Source: Eremophila alpestris peregrina
Taxonomy: Eukaryota > Chordata > Aves > Passeriformes > Alaudidae
Direction: 5' to 3'
NCBI GenBank assembly: GCA_009792885.1
Contig: WMCF01000008.1
Location: 21,193,578-21,257,577 of the forward strand
DNA: 64,000 nucleotides
Made by a program: the position numbers and the translations under genes. This document shows positions 1 through 14,604 of this stretch, piece after piece. Every line of letters begins with the position of its first letter. Position 1 is the stretch's first letter. Below the pieces are notes generated by a model. It was not told the origin of the DNA, made no database searches, and was given only the letters and a program-made list of their open reading frames with translations.

Positions 1-629
1 TGAAGATAACACAGTGCATTTCAGCAGCACTTACCAGTCACTCAGCCAGACAGGCCATTAAAGCACGTCTATTTTCCCTCCTGTTTGCACCAGCTGTTTG
101 CTAAAATAATGCTAAGTAGTAAGATAAGGCAAAAATAGTACTTGCAAGTAACCCTCACTAGGCATTTTTGAATGAATTCCTTGCAAATTTTTTCATTTAG
201 AGTATGTGTTAAAATCACTAAAATAGATTGCAACTCCACAGCAACAACCTTAGAGGCTAAATAAGTTCTTTAGAGGAAATCTTTGTGCTAGCTGCAAGGC
301 AAGAAGAGAAAATTCTTGCACCTGCTAAAATCTGTTCATTAACCTTTCTCATCTGTGTATTTAGCCATGTCTTATACGTGTTAACAAGGACTGCAAACAA
401 GACATATGTCAGCTTTTTATTTGGGCATGACAAAGAACAAGAAAAAATATTGTCATTCCTGTTGAAATCTGCGTTTGTATGATTGAAATGATGAGGTAAA
501 GATACATTGACCTTGCTGTCTTTTTATAGGAATGTATTGTCCTTTGTCACTTTTCTTGGTTTTTGCCATAGGGGATGAGCTAGTTTTAGTTCATGAAGCC
601 ATAGTGAATCTCTTCCTTGCACCTCCTTC

Positions 630-646
630 TTTTTTTTTTTTTTTTT
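630..646. repeat. T homopolymer
   Basis: Seventeen uninterrupted T residues. No flanking element was recognised. Confidence 0.9.
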
Positions 647-3600
647 GTCAGAAAATGTTTAGAAACAGGCCTCCTCCTTGTAAAATAAAAGGGTGTGGGG
701 TTTTTTTAGTGAAATTCACTTTCTTGTGCTCTGCCTGTTCCATCCTTTAGATTATTTCATATCTCAAAAAAGCTACTAGGCCTGTTTTGTTCCGTGCATT
801 ATTCCCTTTCTAAAGAGAGCCGTAGCCAGTTGCCACTTCTTTTAAGTTATAAGTCTTTTGAGTAGTTTTCATCTTATTTTATCCCACACTGAATCTTAGA
901 GGAGTTTAATGTACTCTTCTGAGGTGATGACCCCTTATGAAAAACACTGTAGACTTCAATTGGAGCCTTTATTACAAGATCAGACACATTAGGTGTATTT
1001 TTATCCTCCTGCTCTTTTTTCTTCTTTTTTTTGTCACCAAAAAAATGTCTGTTTCTGAATGAATTGGTAAAAAAAATTTCTGGCTACTGCTTTTTTCTGT
1101 GGCAACGTAACTGCACTGGGATTTATCTTTTGCTTATGAGCATCCCCTACTGTCCCTGTTAGAACGAGCTGCTCACCCTATCAGGATTCTGCATACAGCA
1201 ATACTGCTAATTAAGACCAATGGCATAATATACATATATACCATAGCAACAAAAAAAATGTCATATAAATCATCTAATATTAAATTAATTTTACCCAAAT
1301 ATATGATTATGGACCCAAATGCAAAAGCTGTGAGAGTCAAACTCTTTAAAAGGAAGTAAGAAAATGTTTAGCAAATGTGACCAAGGAATTTGTTAATCAG
1401 AAATTCAATCCAGAAGCACCATGAGTAAATCTTTCTGTAAAGAATCAATAAACATAATAGCTGTGCCTTTCAAGTTTATACTTTTACAGTAGTTGCTGTG
1501 AGATTCTTTAAATAGACTTAGTTGTATTTCTTAGTAGTACTACACTCCCCAGATGGCTAAGATACAGCAAATCAAAACAAACTGCTGCCTTCTGGTGCTT
1601 TTGCTCTGTCAGCTGCCTACTTTGCAACACTTGCATATATATGCCAAATGCCTATCTAACACATATGAGATATGTCAGTACAATACACTGAGATCTGCAA
1701 TAAAATTTTATTAATGGGTACAAAACCTGTACTTACAGTCTGAAAACAAATATCATTAGGCAGCAGGGCCTATATATTCTTCACTTCAGGTATAGATTTA
1801 TAATTGCAAAAATCCCTGAAAATTTCCAATAGACTGGTATAATATACATAAAATAATAAGTATAGCTGGATCCTATAAAATTTTAACAACTCATTTTGAT
1901 ACTGACCATGCAAGAATATTTCAAAATTTATTTCGGCTTTAGTTATGCCCTCACTACCACAGGAAAATTAACTTTAATGACACAGAAATCAGCAAATACT
2001 ATTTAAAACCATTTCTAAGTTGCCAGGTAAAAATATCTAGACCAAGACTGGCTATTCTATAGTTGTATAATAGATGTGCATCACTTGAGTATTAAGATGC
2101 AGGTCAATAATTTAAAGAGAGTGATTGATTCCAGTGCAGTGAATGGATTTATTATAGTGCAGTATAAATGGCCAGGTGATTCTCATTTTCACAATTTTTC
2201 TTGACCTGTCAAGTTGTTTGTTTTATGAAGATCAAATATTTATTGTTTCTTGTCTAACTCAACATTGCCTTCATGATGTATGCTTCAGCCTAGATATTAT
2301 CATGTCATCCTTTGTACCTCAGAGGTCTGACAGGTGTAACAATGAGAATCTAAAGACTAAACTGTTTATGTTGACATCAGTCTAAACCAAAATGCATTGC
2401 TATGCCTCTGACCAAGTCACCAAAAGACAGCTATGACAATGAAGGTACCTTACATTACACTTGAATAAGAATACATAAGGGCCTTTTTCCCTTCATGAAA
2501 TCTGTTGAATAATTGATCAAGGAAAAGTTTATCTTGGATTTATCTAAAGGACCATGCAAGATGCTTTGTCACAAAATGGAGTTGTTGTCAGCATTAATCT
2601 TTTTCACTGTTGCTATTATTATACAACATGTGCTTATATAGTATAATGACAGTTTAACCTATTAAGTTTCTCTGTTTTTTTTCCTTCAGTCTTTCTTTTA
2701 TGTATGTCATAAGGAAAATAAAAACACAATCAAAGCAGCTGAAATTATTTGAAGTGTTTTTAACTCCAAACACAATAATAATTTAAAGCCTCTTTCTTTA
2801 AAAGTTTAAAGGTAATGTGCTGGCACGACATACCCCAAAACATAGTATTGAGGTTATGAAGGCTTGAATTAGAATGGTAAACTGTAAGCTTACTTGATTT
2901 CCTTCCACTCTTTTTTGTATAAAATGAGAATATTTTCATACAGTGTCAAGCCCTGTATTCATGTGTCCTAGTTTAGGCATTTAAAATCTTTGTGTCTGAG
3001 TCATCTTGGAAACTCCCTAACACAGATAAACCAGCATTTTCAGAAGGAGATTCATGTAGTCTGTCTTAGACCCTCTCAAAGCACTAGTTTTTTCCTTGAT
3101 AACTGATTAACGTATATCTCTGGCTGTGTTTGGCTTGAAAGTTTAACTCCTGTAAGTCTAAAACTAGGTGAAAATCATTATCAAATCATTATCTCCTCAG
3201 TACAATAAATTATCTTCTCTATGTGCCCATCTGAAATATCTAAAACGTTTGCTAACGTATCTGCTAAAATTTATTTTAAACATGCTTAGATAAAACAATA
3301 ATCCAGAACAAAGATGTGACTGCTTTATCCATACCAGTTTGTTTCGTTTTTTTAAATTCCAAAATCTGCCTTTAAGTGAACTGAGTTTGAAAGATTAGAA
3401 TGTGAATTTGATGGGGTGAAACAAATCCTATCTGTATTGCATGTTATGCTATGGAATTTCAGCTATTTTGTAAAATCATAGAAACACCATGGACAGAGAT
3501 AACTTCCAACTAGTGTTTCTAAAACTATAAAAACATGAGTTGGAATTTATCTCTTTACATGGCCTAGTTTGAGCAATAATCAATCAAAAGTTCATCTGCT

Positions 3601-6600
3601 TCTCTTGCATGGAGCATGACTGGTTCAGTCATGGGTTTGTGTGATGCAGTTTTCAAAACTCAAAGAATGGAGGAAAACTCCCTGCCTCTCTCCAGGAACT
3701 TTTCAAAAGTGGCAATATACTTATAGTGAACACTTTTTTCCTAATTTGCATCCTGAATCTCCAAAGATAATACTTGTGGCTGCAGCACTGACCCCCTCCA
3801 AGGAGAGTTTGATTCCACCATTCCTGTCAGTCCCCTTCAGTCAGCAGCACTCTGTGATCAAAAAGATGAACTCAATGGCAACATATATGCAGTTCACACA
3901 CTTCTCATATACTAATTAAATGGATGATATTTCTGCTTCTGCTTTCTAAATTTGGGGCTTCAAGGAAAAGAGTAGAGTAGCAGTTGCAAACTTCTTTCAT
4001 TTTTTGCTGAATTCTACAATATAAAGTATTTGCTGGAACGGTTTTACTTGAAAATGTCAGATTTTTTTTTCTGATTGAACAGTTCAGACCAATTTAAAAT
4101 TAAATTAATCCATCTCAGAAGTGACAAAAAGTCCTGAAGCATGAGTGAGTGAATCAGTATCAGCTGGCTAAACTCAGCTATACACTCATTTTCTACAACA
4201 AAATTCAATCAAATTCCCCCTATCCTGAGTAGGCCTGCTGCTATTACTGCTGTTAATTCTACTTCTGATGTAAATAAAGGCAATAAAGGAAGGTGATAAA
4301 ACACCTCATAATGACAGTGCTGCTTGCACAGCAAGGAGCATTTATTCTAGTTCAAAGCACAATATTTCCAATGTACAAAATATTGCTAGTTATAAGAAGA
4401 GTAAACCTATATAAAATGCTTCAGCAGATGTAGGTAGTATGTTTCTACAAGTTTGGTGTCACACAGAAATACAAAAATAAGAACACTGAATAAGAAAATA
4501 AAGATATGGCTGCCCTGAAAAGTAACTAGGTCTTGAGAGCAGCATACCTTTTATTCAAGGATTATTTTGAAAACACATGACAAATTTTTTATGAAAAATA
4601 GATTTGCATTGCACCCAAAATTTTGTCTGTCTTTGCAAACATTGGAACAGTACTATTTGTCGGAAGTGTTCACAGAAAGAGAGGTTTTAACTTTCATGTT
4701 GATAGATATAAATTATTATGTGATTTTGTAATTCTTTCGAGTACAGAATCCTGAATAGACAACAGAGTTTTGAAATTTTTTTCCATTCAAGTGATTGAAA
4801 TCAATTCAAGATAGTTTATCAAACTAATAGATGACAAATTTAAAAAAGCTACTAGGAAACCTAACAATATACAGAAGTAACTATATAGTTGTTTTTAAAA
4901 TCATATTTCTTTTGAGTAACTCACTTTTCTAAAAAAACTGTGATCTTCTAATGACATTTTACAAGGACAGAACACATGGACTATAGTGTGCCGTTTGAGA
5001 AAATACAGCTGTGATGTCATAGCTAAAAGAGACATTTATTTTTCACCAAGCACCCTCCTGCATCCAGGGGTGCTGACAGGAATTGCTACTATGTAACATG
5101 ATTTCATCTCTAACCAAGATAAAGAGGAATTGTGTGCATGGTCTAGAAAACAAAAATTAAGTTATTTCAGCAGTTTGGAAATAAAGTCAGAATTTACAGT
5201 CCAATCAATCCTTTTGACTGTGATTGTTAATAGCTGGCACTAGAATGGAGCATGGACTATCAGCTGGCCCTGGGGGCAAGTAGCACACCATGGCTCATAT
5301 CCTCATGGCTCCAGTCTCACCCCTGCCAAAACAACATGGCCTCATCCCTACTGACTCTGGGAATGTTCCCAGGTAAATATTTCTTATTCAAAAGACTCAA
5401 AAATAAGCAAAATTCAAAGGCATGTGATATCTTTATGTCAGCACTTCATCTGCCAGTTGTACCCAAAAGACAGACCACACAGAAAGAAGTAAGTCTACTG
5501 CCAGAGTCAACTGCAGGTGCTTTCAACTGGGAACACAAAAACACATCCCTGCTTTTCTCCCTGAACTCCCTGAATATCCCACCACACTGTGGGGAAGGAA
5601 GGAAACCTTCAGCCACTTTGCCAAGCAAAGCCTGGTTTTGGAAAATCAGAATTAGCAATTAATGTTTCCATTGTTGTATGACCTTTCTTTATTAAGAATA
5701 TGTCTTGGAGAAGGCAAAAAGGATAAAATCAGATTGCCAAGAGCCTAAATAAACCATACTTGGTCAAAGAAACTCAGAATCTCTACTCATGTGAGTTAAT
5801 TGGTCACTTGAATTGAAAACTTGAGTTTAAAAATTTGGAGGTTTTATAATAATAAAGGAGTGAGATTTTGGTAAAGACTTTCAAGCAGGAAAGAAGGAAG
5901 TTGATGTAGAAATCTGATACCATTTCAGATAGGATTAAATGATGATGCTGCCTCCTGTAACAAGGCATTTGGAGTAGGATCAAAGAGGTCTCTTGCACAT
6001 CCATGGTTTTTTCTTTTCTGCTTTTAAAATACACTTCTATTTCTGTGTAAAAAAAAAATCCTCATTTCCCCTTCAACATGAACAGTTTTAAATAGTAGGA
6101 GCAGTATTTTGTCTTTGATATTTATTTCAGTATTACCCAATAATTTACGTTTTAAATGATATGTGAACAGTCTATCTCAAAATTAATGCCACTATTTTAT
6201 TTCTTAGGATTATATAATACATAATGAGCTAAACTCTATAGCTCATAATAAACCAGCATTTGCATTGGAAAAACAATTATTTTCTTACTGATGACTGCCT
6301 TTTTGTCCGAGATGATTTGCACACAACTATTTCTTCTAAGGAGACGAAGATGTAGTTAGCTAATGCAAGCCAAAGCAGCCGGATTAAAAAAATGCACACA
6401 ATAGGAGACAAAAGTTCATTGTCACAGGGTGATTCATTCTAGGTTTTATTTCCTTCTAACAATATTCTAATTAAAGTCTGGAGTTTTAAAAGCATTTTTT
6501 GTCCTGAAATTGCATAGCAGCGCTGGAGCCACAAGAGGTTTCCAAGGGGAACACTATGTATGGTTCTGTGAACACTTCCAACTTGCATAAACTTGTATAG

Positions 6601-6830
6601 TCTCTAAACTTACCCTCACCATTCAGCAGCAGTTCTTTGCTCCCTCTCCCTTAAGGCAGCAAAAAGCACTTAAGGAGCCATCCAATAGCCAGACTGGGTT
6701 AAATTAAGCTTTCCACAACCATCACCTTACTTTTTGCTGGGTTAGTTTTAACCTAGATCTTCCTGAGCTTGTTCTCTGTCCAGCTCCGTGGATACCAGTC
6801 AGCAGTAATGACTAGAAAAAAGAAGGTAAG

Positions 6831-6881
6831 AGCACCCACACTTTCACAGAGTGTTAATCAGCACCCACACTTTCACAGAGT
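6831..6881. repeat. 22-bp direct repeat, two copies
   Basis: Two identical 22-base copies beginning AGCACCCACACTTTCACAG lie at 6831-6852 and 6860-6881, with 7 bases between them. It looks like a simple local duplication. Confidence 0.85.
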
Positions 6882-8110
6882 TCTTTAAGTATCAGATTAA
6901 AAACCTCAATGAATCACAATGTAAACTTTACAAAGGACACGTCTGCACAAACATGCCACTGAAAACAAATGCCATTTCTCATATGACAGTCAATATTCTT
7001 CATCACAGAATCACTAAATTAATAATTACATTCATAATTTAAAAATAATAGAATTGCATTATGCTCTCAAAACCCAGGAAATGTTCATATGTCATTCAAG
7101 TATTTGTTCAGAACATATTTTTCCCACATTATACTGATCTATTTCCCTGTGCAACAAATACTCTCCAAAGAGAGATTTCTGTGTGCTGCTGAAAGAAAGT
7201 GCGACTACTTGGTGGTAGTCAGAGATAAGAATATTGTCTTCAGATTATGGTAGATCTTAGAAAGCTTGGTACTGATCTCCATAACACACATTTTGTTATA
7301 TTTCTACTTACATTGTTTTAAATTTTATTTAATTGTATATTCACATTATGAAGCTTATTAATTTCTTTTTTGTGTGTTTCCTGATTCCCTGGCCCATTCA
7401 CATGTCAGATCATTCCTCTAAGCTAGCACTAATTCTGAATTTAATTGACATGTATAATGAAAATGTCAATGGCAGGGTATTTTTAACACATAGTGGCTGC
7501 TTCAGATTTACTCCTCTTCAATATTAATTCCTGACAGTTATTGTCCCATTTAACTTAGGATAGAATTTTAAATAGAGACGTTATCATCTGATGACTAAAT
7601 GTTCCTTTTTATCTCATTTGTATCAATTGTCAGTGCACAGAGGCATTACCATGATCAATTCAAATATATGAGTAATTGTGCCACCCATGAAAACTTGTCT
7701 CAACAGAATAAAACTGATGAAATGCCTGTTCTTTTGTTTTAACTTTTACTGACATAAGACGCTAAGGCGTCTTATAGGAACTTGTGTTTTGCATCATGAA
7801 GTGCTGGACTGCAGAATAATTCAAAAGTTCCTATTGATTTTTTAGTAACCTGGCATGGCAAGCTTTGGAATATTATACCTGAGTCACATATTTCACTGAA
7901 CCATTCTAAGGGATGAAGAGAAGATTAGAATTTTAATTTTGATTAATAGGGAAAAAAAGTACAAAAGGAAATCTAGGCTGGTAAAGGAAACCTAGTAACA
8001 GTAAAGCCCTTGAATTACAAACCTGATACCATGATCTAATCTCACTATAATTCTTTTAAAGAAATTAATAATTTTCTTTTATTTGGCATTTATTTTTTTC
8101 TTTTTCTTTT

Positions 8111-8112
<2 letters not shown>

Positions 8113-8177
<65 letters not shown>
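8113..8177. repeat. 65-nt pure T tract
   Basis: Sixty-five consecutive T residues, preceded on the plus strand by degenerate CTTTTT repeats (about 8092-8112). Read on the minus strand it is a 65-nt A tail at the end of the sequence that lies at 8178 and above. No AATAAA is seen within about 30 bases upstream of that tail, and no target duplication was found. It could be an expanded homopolymer or the tail of a retroposed transcript. The exact length in an assembly is unreliable. Confidence 0.9.
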
Positions 8178-8179
<2 letters not shown>

Positions 8180-11100
8180 CTTACACAGAAAGAGCTGGAA
8201 TGTCACCATTCAAATTTTCTCTTTTCCAGATTAGCTAAACCCCTAGACTCCAGTAAACAGTGTTTGAACAGTACACATGCCAAGCACTTGCAGATGCACC
8301 AATACACAGCTCATGCCTGAGCTGTCAGTGCCTGGGAGCACTCACCAGCTGACCAGCCACAGCTGCCCCTCTCCCCAGGAGGCTTCTTTCTTGCACTTGT
8401 GGAGGTGGGCAAATTTTATCTTTTAAGAGCTTCAAGGGCTTCAGGAGCTCCTTTAAAAGACCGAAGCAAAGATTTTTACTGAATCAATTTGTCAGATCCT
8501 GTGCTCTTACAGAAAGCACTCTGGTTGAGGAAAGTTGTCTTTTTAATGGCTGAGATGTTTCTAGAACCAAAGTCTTCTTCAAAGGAAATCTTGAAAAGAC
8601 CCAGTCTTATATTCTCACTCCAACACTGTTGTTTGCCACAGAAAACTGTCAGACTTTGATCTTCCTGTCCTCATTTTGAATAAAGGTTCTCTTACACTTG
8701 AAAGGCATCTGAAGTGAGCTGGGGAACTGCCACTGCCACATAAATAACAGGCCAAATTTAGGAAAATGCCTCCTTAGAAATGCATTCTCAGTCTCCCTTT
8801 ATTTTAGGTGTATGCCTCAGGATCATCATCAGATCTCAGCATCCACTGTCATTAATAAAAGGTTATCAGATACTGGTTTTGCTGCTGTTTGGTTCTTCCA
8901 TAACGTGGAAACATCACTTCATGCTGTAGAGATATTATATCTGCTTAGAAGATAAAGATTTTTTAATTATGTTATAAACAAATAAAAGTAACCATTAAAA
9001 ATAAAAAGAAAGATTTGGTGAAAAAATGAACTGTTGCAGTTGAAGTTCTACTTCTTTAGAAGCAAATAATTACTTGCTTAATTCAGTATATAGGAAAGAA
9101 CAAGGGATTTCATTCACAGATCCCTGCATTGAGTTCAGCTTGGAATATAACTAAAATATGAAAGCTTTAAAGCCTGGTTTTGGTTTAACACTGATGTTTA
9201 GTCAGAGGAGAACTCCCAGTCTCTGTAACTAGCTATTGCAATAAAAATTTGAAGCTCAGTGCACCTCTGAGATATTTCAATTTATACTTATAGCTAGCTA
9301 TTCATTTGAAATAGTTATGTAGATATAAAATCTATCAGTATCAACTGCACCTGTCATAGCAAATAAACTAATGCAAGGGGGGTTGCATATTTTTGACTAG
9401 TTGAAATACTCTTTCCAAAGTATGACAGCAATAAATATAATTGCACACCTCAAAGTTAATTTGGGGATTATAACCAAGTCCCCAGAACCAACACTGTTTT
9501 CTTTACAACAGAATTCCCAACAAAACAGGTTATTAAGGAGGTGACTTTTTTCCCTATACTTTTTCTTTTTTTGTAAATTATGATTTTCAAGAATAAAACC
9601 CTAATTTTTAACTTTTTTACAACTTTGAAAATTGTAAAAATAAAGGTTTAATAACTTTTTTACAAATTTGTAAAATTTTTTCAGTATATAGGTTATCATT
9701 ATTGTTTTGCTTTCTGGGTTACCTGTATAAAATTGCTTCCAGTGCCTTGCCACCTATACTTTACATACACTATTAAAATGATAGGGATTAAATAAAATAG
9801 CCTTAAAATATGTTTCCCTATTGATATTGAATGTTCTAGAATCAAGTAATTAAATAATTGGTTTTAATTGCATAAAACTGAACTATTTCATGTTGATTCA
9901 AAGTAAATATCAGTATTGTACTGATTTAATTTATTACTATACCATAGACAGGAGCAGACTATTCTCACCATTATAGTAATTCACAATAGATTAGGTTATG
10001 CTTTTTTCCACTCTTCCATGCAGAAAGTAAGAAATAACTGCACTCCATAATTTCCTTTTCCAGAAATGTTTGGGTCAAGGAGTAGAGTCTCAGATCTGTG
10101 CTACCATGGATTCAAGCAGGGTTGGTGTCCCAAAAGAATGCATACTTTGCTGCAAGTTTGAAGGACAATAAAGTTCCATTCCTCTTCATTACTAATACCA
10201 TAAGTGCAGAGCAAGGTGGGAACTGAGGTGTAGTCTGGAGCTCACCTCACCACAATCAGTGTACTTTGGGTAGTGGGTTCAGTTTTCCCCAAAACAGAAA
10301 CATAAGCTCAGTCGTTAGATACAAGCTTTTAACACTTTATCTGATACAAATGTTTTTGGTTTTTTTTTCCTAGCTAGTCTGACAGACATTCAAATACTCA
10401 CTATACTTATAACTGACAGAACAGATCCCAAGCTCCAAAGAAACCCCATTAGAACCTATAAGCATTCCCAAACAAACACCACCTACATTTCCTTTCTTCT
10501 CAGTGCTCCCAAACCATCAGTGTAGTATGATTTGTCTGATTCATTAGTCAAGTCAAAGAATTTGCTAGTGTTTTTATCAGAAGTGCCATTTTTAATATTT
10601 TGTGTATAAAGACCTAATTTTAAAGTAAATTTGAAGATCATTTTAAGAAAAGAGAATCTGGGCTTTCAGATATTTTCATCTATACAGATTCACTAGATTC
10701 ACTTTCTCAGCCTCAAAAAATTAAAAATAAATAAAAAAGAGCCCCAACCTTTTGTTCATATGCATTTAATCACTCATTCTATAAAGAGATTATGAAAGAT
10801 CTCATTTCATGTTATAAAGACTTGACCCTTCATCCCCAGATGGCAATTTATATGATGACTCCATTATAATTTCATGTCTTGAAGTCTGCAGACTGACAGT
10901 TTCCCCAGAGCACAATAACCCTGTCTATCTGCTCTGTATGGAGTAGCTAAAACTCCTTTTACAAGGAGTTTTCAGCACCTAACTGTGTCACAGTGTTAGT
11001 GTACTGCATATAGTGTACCAAACGTCTTATTGATCTATGAATCAACCCATGGAATGGATTTTTTTGCATATATATATATATATACACATAAAATATTTTT

Positions 11101-12701
11101 AAACATCCATTGGTCCTCCTAAAATGAAAAGGAAATCACTGTAAGAATAAAAACAAAATATCTCCTCATTACTATCACGGGAAAAAATATAAAGGGAGTC
11201 TGATTGTGCAGAGCTGTCACTCTGTTGCCTTTGTTGAAGTTGCATTCTACAGCAAGGTGAAGGAGGATTTGGTCTTTATGACTACATAGTATTTATCAGA
11301 TGCCACTACCATAGTTTAACAATGTCTTTATTACTTCAAATAATTTTAGAAACAGAAATTATAATCTAAAATATTCAAATATTTTTAATATTTCCTCATT
11401 ATTTCTTTACAATCAAATAGAGTAATTCCTTATATTTTATCTTTATTTCCCAGTCTTACTTAGAGGTTCTGGGGAATGAACTGAAAACAGATGGCTGGGT
11501 TTACAAAGCTTTACCTTACACAGTAAAATGAGGCTCTGTGCAGATGGACCTAGTGCAAGTATTATACCTTATCCATATGGATCACAAGAGTTATGGCAGA
11601 AGTAATTATTTTCAAATTCATCCTTGGATACAAGCTAATACCTCCCTGTTCATATGGCTCTACTCTTTCTAGCTAGTAGCATTGGAATAGCAGGAAAAAG
11701 TGAAATAAATATTGATGTGTTTGTATGGTAAGTCAGACACAATATTAACTAGCAGTTTAATATTTTTTATGAAAATACTTTTTCTCTGGGCATAGCAATA
11801 TAAATCATTCAGGGGAGCATGCACTGCATCAGATCAAGGTTTTCACATCATAGGATTCAGGTTGCTGCAGACAAAGTTTTATGGGATAGAGTCTGTGGAG
11901 CTAACAGGCAAGAGGCAGTGAGTTGATGGCTTTATCTATGACAGGAAAAAGTTGTTGCAACACCTTTAAGAACTCAGCTCCATTTAATCACAAGTCTGTC
12001 CTCCAGAACTTACTATACTCAATAGTATAGTGGGAATATTCTCAAATCATATTTTTTACTAAATCTCATGTCCTGCGATCAGCCAGCTGCAGATCCTTGC
12101 AGCATGTTAGGTGGAGATCCAATGGGCTGGATACAGTATAAGAACCATGGGATGGGCTATTCTCATCACTTAAAATAAAGACTCCTCAGGTGATTAACTT
12201 AAAGACTGATAAAAGATTTAGGATTCGGTCTATGTTGAGAAAATATTGTGGAAACACAAAGGCAAAGCCACCAGCAGGATTTTTGGACAATCTTGTAGCA
12301 AAGGTTTTTTTATATGGCTTGCTTCATATGTGGGAATATTCCTATTTCAGACTTAATTAACACAAATTGCAAACAGTTAGGAAAAAATAAATACTGAAAT
12401 GGAATTTCTAACAATCACAAACACAAAAACAGGTGTCCCTTCCTAGATGTTGTTATGCTCTCTTTTAATATGAGTGTGGTTTAAAGTGTTGATGCCGTCT
12501 CTCTAATGAGATAATGCACAGGGTTTCCAGTTTATACTATATCTGAAATACACAAAATCAAAAATAAAGTAAGAGCCAATGATCTTTATTGAAAGAAAAG
12601 CACAGATGTTACTTTTCCCTTTAAATATTCCATTGCTCTTCAAATATTCTAATTTACCCTATTTTCTTCTTCAGTTGCCCCTGTGAAGTTTTCATCATCT
12701 G
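8178..12701. other. AT-rich single-copy DNA, no gene supported
   Basis: No open frame of note and no recognisable mobile element. It holds a short AT dinucleotide run at 11068-11084. The part next to the T tract (8178-8700) is slightly more GC-rich than its surroundings and could be the body of a retroposed transcript, but I do not recognise it. Confidence 0.55.
11068..11084. repeat. AT dinucleotide repeat
   Basis: About eight AT units followed by an ACACAT tail; a short microsatellite. Confidence 0.85.
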
Positions 12702-13685
12702 ATCACAAAATCACAAATCAGTTAGCTTGGAAAAGACCTTTGAGTCCAAATTATGGCCTAAAACCACCTTTTCAACTTGACTATGACAGTGAGTGCCACA
12801 TCCAGTTTTTTCTTAAACACCTCCAGGGACAGCAAGTCCACCTTCCTTGGCAGCCCATTCCAATGCTCAGTCACCCTTTCTGTGAAGAACTTCTTCCTAA
12901 TGTCCAGCCTAAACTTCCCTTGGTGCAGTTTAAAACCTTCCTTTTGTCCTGTCTCTGGCTGCCTGGGATAAGAGGCCAACCCCCACCTGGCTGAAGCCTC
13001 CTTTCAGGTGGTTGTAGAGAGCAATAAGGTCTGCCCTGAGCCTTCTCTTCTCCAGGGTAAAGGACCCCAGCTCCCTCAGCTGCTGCTCATGGGACTTGTG
13101 TTCCAGACCCTTCACCAGCCTTGTTGCCCTTGTCTGAACATGCTCCAGCAGCTCAACATCCTTCCTAAACTGAGGGGCCCAGACCTGGACAGAGCACTCA
13201 AGATGTGGCCTCTTGTGCTGAGTGCAGAAAAAGAATCACTTTCCTAGTCCTGTTGGCGCACAATTTCTGATACAAATCAGGAAGCCATTGGTCTTCCTGG
13301 CCACATGGGCGCACATGGCTCATGTTCTGGCTCATGTTCAATCTGCTGTCAGTCATTCAAACAGTCCACAGACAAGGGCCTTTCTGCCTGGTCACTCTCC
13401 AGCCACTCTGTCCCCAGCCTGTAGGACTGGATGGGGTTATGATGACCAAACTGTAGGACCCAGCATGTGATCTTGCTAAACCTCATATCACTGGATTCAG
13501 TCCATCTTTCCAGCCTGTCCAGGTCCCTGTGCAGAGCCCTCCTACCCTCCAGCACACCAACAGTTGCCCCCAATTTGATGTCATCTGCAAATTTGCAAGT
13601 GGTAGACTCAACCCCCTCATCCAGATCATCAACAAAGATATTAAACAGGACTGGGCTCAAAAAATGATCACTGGGGCATGACACA
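12702..13685 (-). mobile_element. CR1 LINE, 5'-truncated, with ORF2 remnant
   Basis: The element reads on the minus strand. Its 3' end is at 12702, where the plus strand shows ATCACAAAATCACAAATCAG, the reverse complement of a CR1 tail. Minus-strand translation gives the ORF2 reverse transcriptase palm with an FADD catalytic box (residues 39-42 of the frame at 13349-13705). The thumb and C-terminal part continue in other frames at 12930-13115 (KGLEHKS, LEKRRLR) and 12758-12979 (RFRLDIRKKFFTERV-like). At least two frameshifts separate these pieces, so the copy is dead. The 5' truncation is in the RT region near 13685, the usual result of incomplete LINE reverse transcription. Confidence 0.92.
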
Positions 13686-14604
13686 CAGTATTGAGATATT
13701 CTCAAATGTTAAATATTTCAGGACTTTGGTTTACCTCCTGGAACCAAAAAGTTTAACTGATTCCCATTTATAAAGTCATTTGAGATCCTCTGCTGAAAGG
13801 TACTACAAAGAAAATACTCTTATGAGTTACACATCAATTTGCATAAATCAGATCACATTCATGATAAATTTGGAGATTTTATGTATTTTGTTTACAGGAC
13901 TGACAAAAAATCCCATCTATAACAACAGAAGTACATAAAAATCCATCTAAACAACTTAATAAAAAATCTGACAGAACAAAACAATATAGAACAATACAAA
14001 TTCTCCCACACAAAATTTTACTTCGAGTTTTTCAGACTAATATCATAGCAATAAATGGCTAGCTTGAAATACTTGCAGAGGTAATAACATTTTAGAGAAA
14101 TTTGTTTCCAAAAGTATGTCAAAAATACACTGGTTTCAGATGAAGATTTTCTTTTTTCTAGCAAAAGAAATAATTTTCAGTTTAAAAATAACTTCTGCTT
14201 TCTACTGATCTAATTTTGCCCTTGGCTACCACAGGCATGATTTGCTTAAACTGAAAGGAAATAACAGCTGTGAAGTTGTTCATATATGATGAATGAGAGC
14301 AAAATGTAAAACAAGGTACCTAAACCACAAGCAACAGAATATTGCTCAGCTTAAAGCTTAAAGCCACATTACATCCTGATTATTTACTGAGGACAATTTT
14401 GTGCATTTGCCTTTAGAGGCCCAAGAGTTTCTTGTTTAACATGCCACTAAAATTATAAAACCTAACTATCTTATGAAGAAAGTCACAAAGAAATAAGTAA
14501 GCATACTATTAATTGATAGATACACGGAATATAATGAATAGTTTCTAAAAGAGGAATTACCACTCACCCCAGAAGATTGCTAATATGAATGTGAAGTATT
14601 TAGC
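13686..14604. other. AT-rich spacer, no gene
   Basis: Single-copy AT-rich DNA between two CR1 copies. Nothing recognisable was found. Confidence 0.5.

Larger units (their letters stand above)
1..8112. other. AT-rich single-copy DNA, no gene supported
   Basis: I see no recognisable gene or transposon here. The longest open frame is 5252-5662 on the plus strand (136 codons). It has no domain, signal peptide or splice context and is most likely chance. Small features are a 17-nt T run at 630-646 and a 22-bp direct repeat at 6831-6881. A short stretch near 7003-7018 resembles the tail of a CR1 but is too short to call. Confidence 0.6.

Noticed and set aside
5252..5662. 136-codon plus-strand open frame
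   Set aside because: No domain, signal, splice context or composition shift; this length is expected by chance in 64 kb.
7003..7018. CATCACAGAATCACTA resembling a CR1 tail
   Set aside because: Only about 14 bases match and there is no adjoining CR1 sequence.
12683..12994. Plus-strand open frames over the CR1 copies at 12.7, 15.6, 16.2, 39.4 and 62.8 kb
   Set aside because: They are antisense shadows of CR1 ORF2, whose motifs read on the minus strand.
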